Shown: positions 28,343-36,036 of the stretch, one piece after another
Position numbering within the stretch: the first letter of the stretch is position 1
Layout of the letters: every line of letters starts with the position of its first letter
DNA from: Pseudorhodoferax sp. Leaf265
GTDB lineage: Bacteria > Pseudomonadota > Gammaproteobacteria > Burkholderiales > Burkholderiaceae_C
Assembly (NCBI RefSeq): GCF_001422365.1
Contig: NZ_LMMT01000005.1
Coordinates: forward strand, 101,130 to 165,129
Reading direction: 5' to 3'
DNA length: 64,000 nt
Made by a program: the position numbers and the translations under genes
The notes under the pieces: model-generated
What the model saw: only the letters and a program-made list of their open reading frames with translations
What the model was told of the DNA's origin: nothing
Databases searched by the model: none

Positions 28343-29511
28343 CCGCACACCTGACCCGCCGCGCCACCCTGGCGATGGCCGCCTTCGCCCTCGCGGGCAG
28401 CGCCCATGCGCAAAGCGGCGAGAAGCTCAAGGTCGGCCTGATGCTGCCCTTCAGCGGCACCTACACGGCCCTGGGCGTGGCCATCGAGAACGGCTTCAAG
28501 CTCTACGTGGACGAACAGGGCGGCAAGCTCGCAGGCCGCGAGATCGAGTACTTCAAGGTCGACGACGAGTCCGACCCGGCCAAGGCCACCGAGAACGTCA
28601 ACAAGCTCATCAAGCGCGACAAGGTCGACGTGATCATCGGCACCGTGCACTCGGGCGTGGCCATGGCCATGGCGCGCGCGGCCAAGGAGAGCAACACGCT
28701 CCTGATCGTGCCCAACGCGGGCTCGGACGCCGTGACCGGCCCCATGTGCGCGCCCAACATCTTCCGCAGCTCGTTCTCCAACTGGCAGTCCTCCTACGGC
28801 ATGGGGGTTGTTGCGGCCAGGCAGGAAAAGAAGAAGACCGCGATCACCATCACCTGGAAGTACGCCGCTGGCGAAGAGATGACCAACGCCTTCAAGGAAG
28901 GCTTCGAGAAGGAAGGCGGCAAGGTCAGCAAGCAGCTCACGCTGCCGTTCCCGAACGTGGAGTTCCAGGCGCTCTTGACCGAGATCGCTGCGGCCAAGCC
29001 CGATGCCGTGTTCGCCTTCTTCGCCGGCGGCGGCGCCGTGAAGTTCGTCAAGGACTATGCGGCCGCGGGCCTGAACAAGACCGTGCCGCTGTACGGCTCG
29101 GGCTTCCTGACCGACGGCACGCTGGAGGCCCAGGGCGATGCCGCACAAGGCATCCTGACCACGCTGCACTATGCCGACGACCTGACCGTGCCCAAGGACA
29201 AGAGCTTCCGCACCGCCTATGCGAAGGCCTTCAAGCTGCAGCCCGACGTGTACGGTGTGCAGGGCTACGACGCGGCGCAGATCCTGCGCGTGGGCCTGGA
29301 TGCCGTGAAGGGCGATGTGGCCAAGAAGCCCGAGTTCGCGGCCGCCGTGGAGAAGGCGAAGTTCGACAGCCCGCGCGGCACGTTCACGATGTCCAAGTCG
29401 CACAACCCGGTGCAGGACATCTACCTGCGCAAGGTCGATGGCAAGGAGAACAAGGTCGTGGGCATCGCGTCGAAATCCTTGTCCGACCCCGCACGCGGCT
29501 GCAAGAACTGA
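28339..29511 (+). CDS. Branched-chain-type ABC substrate-binding protein, probable benzoate receptor
   Basis: A 390-residue periplasmic binding protein of the LivK (type 6, Peripla_BP) family. A signal peptide ends at AHA near residue 23. The mature protein has VGLMLPFSGTYTALGVAIEN, the repeated KVDDESDPAKATEN and PNAGSDAVTGPMCAPNIFR typical of aromatic-acid receptors. The start overlaps the hydrolase stop (ATGA), and livH, livM, livG and livF follow, giving a complete transporter for benzoate or a close relative. Substrate is inferred from the operon. Confidence 0.9.
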   Translation: MTAHLTRRATLAMAAFALAGSAHAQSGEKLKVGLMLPFSGTYTALGVAIENGFKLYVDEQGGKLAGREIEYFKVDDESDPAKATENVNKLIKRDKVDVIIGTVHSGVAMAMARAAKESNTLLIVPNAGSDAVTGPMCAPNIFRSSFSNWQSSYGMGVVAARQEKKKTAITITWKYAAGEEMTNAFKEGFEKEGGKVSKQLTLPFPNVEFQALLTEIAAAKPDAVFAFFAGGGAVKFVKDYAAAGLNKTVPLYGSGFLTDGTLEAQGDAAQGILTTLHYADDLTVPKDKSFRTAYAKAFKLQPDVYGVQGYDAAQILRVGLDAVKGDVAKKPEFAAAVEKAKFDSPRGTFTMSKSHNPVQDIYLRKVDGKENKVVGIASKSLSDPARGCKN

Positions 29512-29577
29512 GATCGCCCCACCGCAGCAGGGCGCCGCGCGCCCTGCCCTCTTTCGTCTAGCCGGGGGATCACCGCC

Positions 29578-30450
29578 GTGGACCTTGCCACCTTTCTCGT
29601 GCAGTGCCTGAACGCCGTGCAATACGGGCTGCTGCTGTTCCTGCTGGCCTCGGGGCTCACGCTGATCTTCGGGATCATGGGCGTGATCAACCTGGCGCAC
29701 GGCAGCTTCTACATGCTGGGCGCCTACATGGCCTTCGCGCTGTCGCCGCTGTTCGGCAACAACTTTCTGTTGATGCTGCTGGCCGGCATGGTGCTGGCGG
29801 CCGTCTTCGGCTACGTGCTGGAGTGGGTGTTCTTCAGCTACCTGTACCAGCGCGAGCACCTGCAGCAGGTGCTCATGACCTACGGCCTGATCCTCGTGTT
29901 CGAGGAGTTGCGCGCCATGCTGGTGGGCAACGACGTGCACGGCGTGCCCGTGCCCGACTGGCTGGCCGGCAGCTTCGGCCTGGGCGGCATCATGCAGTAC
30001 CCCTGGTACCGGCTGTTCGCCTCGGGCGCCTGCATCGTGCTGGCGCTGGCGCTGTACTTCGTCGTCAACCGCACGCGGCTGGGCATGATGGTGCGCGCTG
30101 GCGCGAGCGACCGCGACATGGTGCGCGGCCTGGGCATCGACATCCGGCGCCTGTACCGCACGGTGTTCGCGGCCGGCGTGGCGCTGGCGGCGCTGGCCGG
30201 CATGATCGCCGCGCCCATGGCCTCGGTCTATCCCAACATGGGCGCCAGCGTGCTGATCATCTGCTTCGTGGTGGTGGTGATCGGCGGCATCGGCTCGATC
30301 ACGGGCGCGCTCGTGGCCTCGCTGCTGGTCGGCTTCGTCGACACCTTCGGCAAGGTCTTCTTCGCCGAACTCGCGGGCATCGGCATCTACGTGTTGATGG
30401 CCATCGTGCTGGTCTGGCGGCCCGAAGGGTTGATGGGGCGGCGCGCATGA
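29578..30450 (+). CDS. livH: Branched-chain-type ABC permease LivH
   Basis: A 290-residue integral membrane subunit of the LivH family, with about eight hydrophobic segments. Diagnostic are FGIMGVINLAHGSFYMLGAY in the first third, RTRLGMMVRAGASDRDMVRGL (the cytoplasmic ATPase-docking loop) and VVVIGGIGSITGALVASLLVG near the end. The GTG start at 29578 follows a GGGGGA. It lies 66 nt after the receptor gene, in a gap without a strong terminator, and overlaps livM by 4 nt. Confidence 0.92.
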   Translation: MDLATFLVQCLNAVQYGLLLFLLASGLTLIFGIMGVINLAHGSFYMLGAYMAFALSPLFGNNFLLMLLAGMVLAAVFGYVLEWVFFSYLYQREHLQQVLMTYGLILVFEELRAMLVGNDVHGVPVPDWLAGSFGLGGIMQYPWYRLFASGACIVLALALYFVVNRTRLGMMVRAGASDRDMVRGLGIDIRRLYRTVFAAGVALAALAGMIAAPMASVYPNMGASVLIICFVVVVIGGIGSITGALVASLLVGFVDTFGKVFFAELAGIGIYVLMAIVLVWRPEGLMGRRA

Positions 30451-31430
30451 ACACGAGCGCGCTTGCCATGCCCACCACACCCGTCTCCACGTCGCATCGC
30501 GTCACCGGACTGCTCCCGCTGGCCGTCGCCGTCGCACTGGGCATCGCCGGGCCCTTGCTGGGCGGCTACCTGGCCGACCTGCTGGTCAAGGTCATGGTGC
30601 TGGCCATCTTCGCGCTGAGCCTGCAGCTGCTGGTCGGCATGACCGGCCTGGTCAGCCTGGGCCATGCGGCCTACTACGGCATCGGCGCCTATGTGACCGT
30701 GCTGGCCTCCGGCGACGGCGGCGGAAACCTGTTCTGGCTGATGTTCCTCGCGATGGGCGCTGCCGCGCTGTACGCGCTGGCGGTCGGCGCCCTGTCGCTG
30801 CGCACGCGCGGCGTGTACTTCATCATGGTCACGCTGGCCTTCGCACAGATGGCCTACTTCGTGTTCCACGACACACCGGTCGGTGGCGGCAGCGATGGCA
30901 TCTACCTCTACGTGCGCCCCGCCGCGGGCGCGCTGGACATGGAGAACCGCACCGTGCTGTTCTACGTGGTGCTGGCTGCGCTGGTGTTCACCTACGGCGT
31001 GCTCGCGGTGGTGCGCCGCTCGCGCTTCGGCGCAGCGCTGGCCGGCATCCGCGTGAACGAGCAGCGCATGCGCGCCGCTGGCTTCCCCACCTACGGCTAC
31101 AAGCTCGCGGCCTTCGTGCTGGCCGGCGCGCTGGCCGGTCTGGCGGGCTTCCTCGTGGCGGCGCGCGACGGCGTGGTCAATCCCGAGATGCTGTCCTGGC
31201 ACATCTCGGGCGAGGTGCTGCTGATGGTGATCCTGGGCGGCATCGGCCACCTGCGCGGCGCGGTGCTGGGCGCCGTGGTGTTCACGCTGCTCAAGGAGCT
31301 GCTGGGCACGCACGCGCTGATCGGCCCGCTGGCCGACCACTGGCAGCTGACGCTGGGCCTGGCCATCATCGGTTTCGTCGCGCTGCTGCCCAAGGGGCTG
31401 ATCGGCCTCGTGAAAGGCAAGCAGCCATGA
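30447..31430 (+). CDS. livM: Branched-chain-type ABC permease LivM
   Basis: A 327-residue integral membrane subunit paired with LivH. LLVGMTGLVSLGHAAYYGIG and FGAALAGIRVNEQRMRAAGF are family signatures, and the end VILGGIGHLRGAVLGAVVF is the usual C-terminal membrane block. I placed the start at the ATG at 30447, overlapping the livH stop (ATGA); the longer open frame is simply livH read out of frame. Four-base overlaps on both sides show tight translational coupling with livH and livG. Confidence 0.92.
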   Translation: MNTSALAMPTTPVSTSHRVTGLLPLAVAVALGIAGPLLGGYLADLLVKVMVLAIFALSLQLLVGMTGLVSLGHAAYYGIGAYVTVLASGDGGGNLFWLMFLAMGAAALYALAVGALSLRTRGVYFIMVTLAFAQMAYFVFHDTPVGGGSDGIYLYVRPAAGALDMENRTVLFYVVLAALVFTYGVLAVVRRSRFGAALAGIRVNEQRMRAAGFPTYGYKLAAFVLAGALAGLAGFLVAARDGVVNPEMLSWHISGEVLLMVILGGIGHLRGAVLGAVVFTLLKELLGTHALIGPLADHWQLTLGLAIIGFVALLPKGLIGLVKGKQP

Positions 31431-32179
31431 ACGCGCTGATGCAGGTCGAAGGCCTCACGCGCCGCTTCGGCGGGCTGGTCGCGGTGAACGCCGTCACGCT
31501 GGATCTGCGTGTGGGCGAGGTCCATGCCGTGATCGGCACCAACGGCGCCGGCAAGTCCACGCTGATCAACATGCTGTCGGGCGAGATCGCGGCCTCCGAG
31601 GGTCGCATCACCCTGGATGGCGAGGACATCACGGCCCGGCCGCAGGCACGCCGCGCACTGGCTGGCGTGGGCCGCAGCTACCAGCGCACCACCATCTTCC
31701 CGGAGTTCACGGTGCACGAGAACTGCCGCCTGGCCGCGCAGGCCGCCACGCCGCGGCCGTGGGCGATCTGGCAGTCCGCGCGCGCCTGCGCCACCAGCGG
31801 CGGCGCGGCCGATGCGGCGCTCGAAGCCACCGGCCTCGCGGCCCTGGCCACGCACACCGCCGGCCAGCTGAGCCATGGCGCCAAGCGCCAGCTCGAGGTC
31901 GCGATGTGCCTGGCGACGAAGCCGCGCGTGCTGTTGCTCGACGAACCACTGGCCGGCATGGGCGCAGAGGAGACCGAGCGCATGCTGGGCCTGCTCGAAC
32001 GCCTCAAGCCTGTTCACGCCATCCTGCTCGTGGAACACGACATGGACGCCGTGTTCCGCATCGCCGAGCGCATCACGGTCATGGTCAACGGCGCCGTGAT
32101 CGCGAGCGGCGACCCCGATGCGATCCGCAACGACCCGCAGGTGCGCAGCGCCTACCTGGGCGAGGAGGAATTGACATGA
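31427..32179 (+). CDS. livG: Branched-chain-type ABC ATPase LivG
   Basis: A 250-residue ABC ATPase. Walker A is GTNGAGKST, the signature region is LSHGAKRQLEVAM (LSHG instead of LSGG, usual for this group), Walker B is VLLLDEPLAGM, and the H-loop histidine is in LLVEHDMDAV. The C-terminal IRNDPQVRSAYLGEE is the standard LivG tail. It energises the LivHM channel together with LivF. It overlaps livM by 4 nt, but livF is separated by 79 nt containing a hairpin repeat. Confidence 0.92.
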   Translation: MNALMQVEGLTRRFGGLVAVNAVTLDLRVGEVHAVIGTNGAGKSTLINMLSGEIAASEGRITLDGEDITARPQARRALAGVGRSYQRTTIFPEFTVHENCRLAAQAATPRPWAIWQSARACATSGGAADAALEATGLAALATHTAGQLSHGAKRQLEVAMCLATKPRVLLLDEPLAGMGAEETERMLGLLERLKPVHAILLVEHDMDAVFRIAERITVMVNGAVIASGDPDAIRNDPQVRSAYLGEEELT

Positions 32180-32210
32180 GCCCCCACACGCATCGTTTCA
32201 CGTATCGTTG

Positions 32211-32235
32211 CCCCCCGAGGGGGCGCTTCAGCGCC
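32211..32235. repeat. Double-hairpin intergenic repeat between livG and livF
   Basis: CCCCC-CGA-GGGGG is followed directly by GGCGC-TTCA-GCGCC in the 79-nt gap that interrupts an otherwise overlapping transporter operon. Elements of this type are widespread between genes in Comamonadaceae genomes (recalled, not searched). Adjacent bases up to livF are also G/C-rich. It could reduce or stabilise part of the operon mRNA and so set LivF levels. Confidence 0.6.
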
Positions 32236-32258
32236 TTCGGGCGGCCGGGCGGCGCTGA

Positions 32259-32960
32259 ATGATCCGCTTCGACGACCTGCACACCTACTACGGCGACAGC
32301 CACATCCTGCACGGCGTGGCCGGCGAGATCCCGGCCGCCACAGCCGTCGGCCTGCTGGGCCGCAACGGCATGGGCAAGACGACGCTCATCCGCACGCTGA
32401 TGGGCTACGTGCGCCCGGCGCAGGGCCGCGTGCAATGCGATGGCCGCGAGCTCGCGGGCCTGCCGCCCGAGAAGATGGCGCGGCTGGGCATCGGCTACGT
32501 GCCCGAGGGCCGCGGCATCTTCCCCAACCTCTCCGTGCGCGAGAACCTGGTCATGGCAGCACGTGCCGGCGTGGACGGCAAGAAGGCCTGGACTTACGAG
32601 CGTGTGCTGGAGACCTTCCCGCGCCTGGCGGAACGCTTGAACAACGGCGGCAACCAGCTCTCGGGCGGCGAGCAGCAGATGCTGTCCATCGGCCGCGCGC
32701 TCATGACCAACCCACGGCTGTTGATCCTCGACGAGGCCACCGAGGGCCTGGCGCCGCTGATCGTGGCCGAGATCTGGCGCGTGATCGCACAGGTCCGCAG
32801 TACCGGCATCGCCACGCTGATCGTCGACCGCGACTGGCGCAAGGTGCTGGCGCACACGGACCGCGCGCTGGTCATGGAGAAGGGGCAGGTCGTGCTGCAG
32901 GGCGACTCCGCGGCGCTGCTGGCCGATCCGCAGACGCTGGGCGAGCGGCTCGGCGTGTAG
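32259..32960 (+). CDS. livF: Branched-chain-type ABC ATPase LivF
   Basis: A 233-residue ABC ATPase partner of LivG. Walker A is LLGRNGMGKTT, the signature is LSGGEQQMLSIGRAL and Walker B is LLILDEATEGLAPLI. The switch segment reads LIVDRDWRKVLAHTDRAL, in place of the LVEQN form common in LivF; this seems to be a subfamily trait. No Shine-Dalgarno precedes the ATG, which abuts the hairpin repeat in the livG-livF gap. It is the last subunit of the presumed benzoate transporter. Confidence 0.9.
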   Translation: MIRFDDLHTYYGDSHILHGVAGEIPAATAVGLLGRNGMGKTTLIRTLMGYVRPAQGRVQCDGRELAGLPPEKMARLGIGYVPEGRGIFPNLSVRENLVMAARAGVDGKKAWTYERVLETFPRLAERLNNGGNQLSGGEQQMLSIGRALMTNPRLLILDEATEGLAPLIVAEIWRVIAQVRSTGIATLIVDRDWRKVLAHTDRALVMEKGQVVLQGDSAALLADPQTLGERLGV

Positions 32961-32989
32961 GGATTTCGTTCACAACAAGGGGAGACACC

Positions 32990-34681
32990 ATGAACCGTTC
33001 GATCGCACCTCTGGCCGGCGCCGCACTGGCCACCGTGGCGCTGCTGGGCGCCTGCGGCGGCGACGATGCACCGCCGCCCATTCCGGACCGCGCCGCCTTG
33101 CAGCAGGCTTGCCCGAGCCTGGCCGGCAAGACCGTGGAGGCCAACGCCATCGGCCTGCCCAGCGGCGCAGCCACGGTGGCGCAGGCCACGCTGGTGGTGG
33201 CCGCCGGCGACCTGCCCGAGTACTGCCAGCTGCTGGGCAGCATCGCTGCGCGCACGGCCGGCGCCGACGCCATCCGCTTCCAGATCAACCTGCCGACCAG
33301 CTGGAACGAAAAGGCGCTGATGGTGGGCGGCGGCGGCTTCAACGGCACGCTGATCAATGCCACGGCAGCGTTGCGCGACGCCGCGCCAGGCCAGCCGCTG
33401 CCGCTGGCCACGGGCTACGCCACCTTCAGCACCGACTCGGGCCACGACGCCACGGCCTACAACGCCACCGATCCCGGCAAGTTCGCACTCAACGACGAGA
33501 TGTTCGAGAACTTCGCCCATGCGTCGTACAAGAAGGTCAAGGACGTCGCCCATGTGCTGCTGCGCAGCTACTACCTGCGCGCGCCGGCCAGGCAGTACTT
33601 CTACGGTGGCTCGGAGGGTGGGCGCGAGGGCCTGACGATGGCGCAGCGCTACCCGGCCGACTTCGACGGCATCGTCTCGGCCGTTCCCGTGATCCACTGG
33701 ACCGGGTTGTTCAACGGCTTCCTCGCGTTCACGCAGCCGCAGTTCGCGGGCGGCACGCTGAGCACGGCCAAGATTCGCCTGGTGGCCAACGCGGTCAACA
33801 CCGCCTGCGACGCGCTCGACGGCCTGGCCGATGGCGTGGTCAACAACTACCTGGCCTGCCCGGCGCGCTTCAGCCTGGACAGCCTGCGCTGCGCGGCAGG
33901 CGCTGACGCGGGTGACAGCTGCCTGTCCGATCCGCAGCTGGCGACCTTGAAGGCGGCCTACGGCCCGATCCAGCTGCCGTTCACACTGGCCAACGGCATC
34001 ACGACCTACCCGGGCCGGCTGTTCGGCGGCGAGATCCAGCCCGGCGGCGAAGGCATCGGCCGCTGGGTCAGCACGGGCCAGGTCCCCTCCGTGCCCACGC
34101 CGCTGGCGAGCGACGCGCGCGGCGTCAACTACGGCAGCAGCTACGCGCGCTACGTGATCGCGCGCGACGCCAACTTCGACGTGCGCACCTACAGCGCGGC
34201 CAACTTCGCCGGCCGCATCCAGGCCGTGTCCGCGCTCATGGACGCGACCAACCCCGACCTCACGGCCTTCTTCCGGCGCGGCGGCAAGCTCATCGTGCGC
34301 GAGAACGCGGGCGACATGGCGCAGAGCGCGCAGGCCGGCATCCAGTACTACCAGAGCGTGGTGGCCAAGCTGGGCCAGGCCGAGGTGGACCGCGCCATGC
34401 GCCTGTACGTCTCGCCCGCCTCCAACCACGGCGGCACGGCCGCCAGTCTCACGACGGGCGTGGAAGTGCCGACCCAGCACGACATGCTGAACACGCTGGA
34501 CCAGTGGGTCAGCTCGGGCCAGGCGCCGGCCGATGCGCTGGTGCAGGTGCGCAAGGCGACCACGGCGCCCTACGCCACGCTGGCCACACGGCCGCTGTGC
34601 CGCTACCCGAACTACCCGCAGTACGTGGCGGGAGACACGCTGGACGCGGGCAGCTACCGCTGCGCGGTGTCGGCGCCCTGA
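32990..34681 (+). CDS. Tannase/feruloyl esterase-family lipoprotein lacking the catalytic disulfide
   Basis: A 563-residue member of the tannase/feruloyl esterase family, whose members hydrolyse aromatic esters such as gallates, ferulates or phthalate mono-esters. The lipobox LGAC with C22 predicts outer-membrane anchoring. Catalytic candidates are S208 in YGGSEGGREG, D442 in NAGDMAQS and H480 in PASNHGGT. The family's usual CS-D-HC arrangement has cysteines next to the Ser and the His; here both are glycine (G207, G481), so the stabilising disulfide is absent on both sides together. It lies 29 nt after livF behind GGGGAGA, probably in the benzoate operon, suggesting release of benzoate-like acids from esters. 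Confidence 0.85.
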   Translation: MNRSIAPLAGAALATVALLGACGGDDAPPPIPDRAALQQACPSLAGKTVEANAIGLPSGAATVAQATLVVAAGDLPEYCQLLGSIAARTAGADAIRFQINLPTSWNEKALMVGGGGFNGTLINATAALRDAAPGQPLPLATGYATFSTDSGHDATAYNATDPGKFALNDEMFENFAHASYKKVKDVAHVLLRSYYLRAPARQYFYGGSEGGREGLTMAQRYPADFDGIVSAVPVIHWTGLFNGFLAFTQPQFAGGTLSTAKIRLVANAVNTACDALDGLADGVVNNYLACPARFSLDSLRCAAGADAGDSCLSDPQLATLKAAYGPIQLPFTLANGITTYPGRLFGGEIQPGGEGIGRWVSTGQVPSVPTPLASDARGVNYGSSYARYVIARDANFDVRTYSAANFAGRIQAVSALMDATNPDLTAFFRRGGKLIVRENAGDMAQSAQAGIQYYQSVVAKLGQAEVDRAMRLYVSPASNHGGTAASLTTGVEVPTQHDMLNTLDQWVSSGQAPADALVQVRKATTAPYATLATRPLCRYPNYPQYVAGDTLDAGSYRCAVSAP

Positions 34682-34702
34682 CGGGCCAGGAGCGCGCGCC
34701 GC

Positions 34703-35875
34703 TCAGGCGCGCAACAGCTGCGCCAGCTCGCGCAGGCCCAATGCGGTGGCGCCCTGGCGCAGCGGGAAGCGTTCGGTGCCGGGATAGACCACGTAGCGCT
34801 CGGTGATGCCCAGGTCGTCGCAGGCCACGCCGAAGCCCTTGTCCAGACTGGGCGCCGTCGAGCGTTTGATCTCGATCGCGATGGCCGGCCGACCGCCCTG
34901 CTCCAGCACCAGATCGATCTCCGCGCCGGCATGCGTGCGGTAGAAGTACGGCGCGCGCCGCGTGCCGGCCGCCTGGACCAGGCTCGCAATGCAATGGCCC
35001 TCGTAGCTCAAGCCGCTGACGGGGTGGCCCAGCAGGTCATTCAGGGTCTGCAGTTCGAGCAACGCATGCAGCACGCCGCTGTCGCGCACATAGACCTTGG
35101 GCGACTTGACCAACCGCTTGCCGACGTTGCCGGACCAGGGTCGCAGGCGCAACACCAGGCGCAGGTCCACGAGCAGGTCGATGTAGCGGTCGATGGTGGG
35201 GTTGGACACGCCCAGCGCGCTGGCGATGCGGGCCTGGTTCAGCACGCCGCCCTGTTGGTGCGCCAGCATGGTCCACAGGCGTCCGATGGCCTCGGCCGGC
35301 ATGCGCGGCGCGAACATGGGCACGTCGCGCTCCAGGTAGCTGCGGATGAAGTCGCGCCGCCAGTCCAGGCTGCGCCGGTCGTCGATGGCCAGCAGGCTGT
35401 CGGGAAAGCCGCCGCGCAGCCACAGCTGGGCGTCGGCGATGCCGGCCTGCGCCGCCTCCTGGGTGTCGACCGGCGCCATGTCCACATAGGCGACGCGGCC
35501 CGCGAGCGTCTCGCTGGACTGGCGCATCAGGTCCAGCGCGGCGGAGCCCAGCAGCAGGAACTGCCCGCTGCGCAGACCGTCCTGGCGACGCTCGTCGATG
35601 ATGCCGCGCAGGACCTCGAAGATGCCTGGTGCACGGTGGATCTCGTCCATGACCACCAGGCGCCCCTGCTGTGCCCGCAGGTAGGCGTCCGCGTCCTCCA
35701 GGCGCAAGCGGTCCGCCGGCCGCTCCAGGTCCAGGTACACGGCGCCGCCCGGCCATTGCGCGGCGATCTGCCGCGCCAGCGTGGTCTTGCCGACCTGGCG
35801 TGGGCCAAGCAGCACCACGGCCGGCATGTCGCCGAGGCGATCGCGCAGGAAAGCGTGAGCGGAGCGATTTAACAT
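34703..35875 (-). CDS. AAA+ ATPase with C-terminal DUF4143 (nuclease-like) domain
   Basis: A 390-residue protein of the AAA_14/DUF4143 family. Walker A GPRQVGKTT (24-32) and Walker B LVVMDEIHR (73-81) lie in the N-terminal ATPase, a small winged-helix-like stretch near LNQARIASALGVSNPTID follows, and the C-terminus has GAEIDLVLEQGG and IAIEIKRS, a PD-(D/E)xK-like pattern. Function is unsettled for the whole family; mobile and toxin-like roles have been suggested. The start at 35875 has AAGG immediately against the ATG and a promoter that would begin transcription at or next to it. It is unrelated in direction and type to its neighbours and may be a horizontally acquired single gene. Confidence 0.85.
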   Translation of the reverse strand: MLNRSAHAFLRDRLGDMPAVVLLGPRQVGKTTLARQIAAQWPGGAVYLDLERPADRLRLEDADAYLRAQQGRLVVMDEIHRAPGIFEVLRGIIDERRQDGLRSGQFLLLGSAALDLMRQSSETLAGRVAYVDMAPVDTQEAAQAGIADAQLWLRGGFPDSLLAIDDRRSLDWRRDFIRSYLERDVPMFAPRMPAEAIGRLWTMLAHQQGGVLNQARIASALGVSNPTIDRYIDLLVDLRLVLRLRPWSGNVGKRLVKSPKVYVRDSGVLHALLELQTLNDLLGHPVSGLSYEGHCIASLVQAAGTRRAPYFYRTHAGAEIDLVLEQGGRPAIAIEIKRSTAPSLDKGFGVACDDLGITERYVVYPGTERFPLRQGATALGLRELAQLLRA

Positions 35876-35882
35876 CCTTGCA

Positions 35883-35910
35883 ATATTAACGTCAGACGTT
35901 AGATTTTCAA
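35883..35910 (-). promoter_or_regulatory. Promoter of the DUF4143 gene with operator in the spacer
   Basis: On the minus strand TTGAAA (35910-35905), a 16-nt spacer and TAATAT (35888-35883) form a good sigma-70 promoter. The spacer is mostly occupied by the dyad TAACGT-CAG-ACGTTA (35887-35901), a typical repressor position. CAATATTAA is directly repeated at 35881 and 35908. Transcription would begin within 1-2 nt of the start codon at 35875, implying a leaderless mRNA. Confidence 0.6.
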
Positions 35911-35938
35911 TATTAAACGGCGGCCAAGTCCTCTGACT

Positions 35939-35955
35939 ATTCGCGAATCGCGAAT
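35939..35955. promoter_or_regulatory. 17-bp palindrome, probable operator
   Basis: ATTCGCGA-A-TCGCGAAT is a perfect 8-bp dyad with one central base, in the A+T-rich gap between the DUF4143 gene and the FAD-oxidoreductase gene. Its symmetry and length fit a dimeric regulator site; it could control either divergent gene. Confidence 0.5.
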
Positions 35956-36006
35956 TTTCCGCTCGCACTGCGGCCGATTGTTTTTGATTTCCTGCATCAC
36001 TACCAT

Positions 36007-36029
36007 GCGCTCCACATTTCATGGAGCGC
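36007..36029 (+). promoter_or_regulatory. 5'-UTR hairpin that includes the Shine-Dalgarno
   Basis: GCGCTCCA-N7-TGGAGCGC is a perfect 8-bp stem ending 7 nt before the ATG at 36037. The only GGAG (36023-36026) lies in the right arm, so folding would hide the ribosome-binding site. It may alternatively be a DNA operator. Confidence 0.45.
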
Positions 36030-36036
36030 CACCGCG

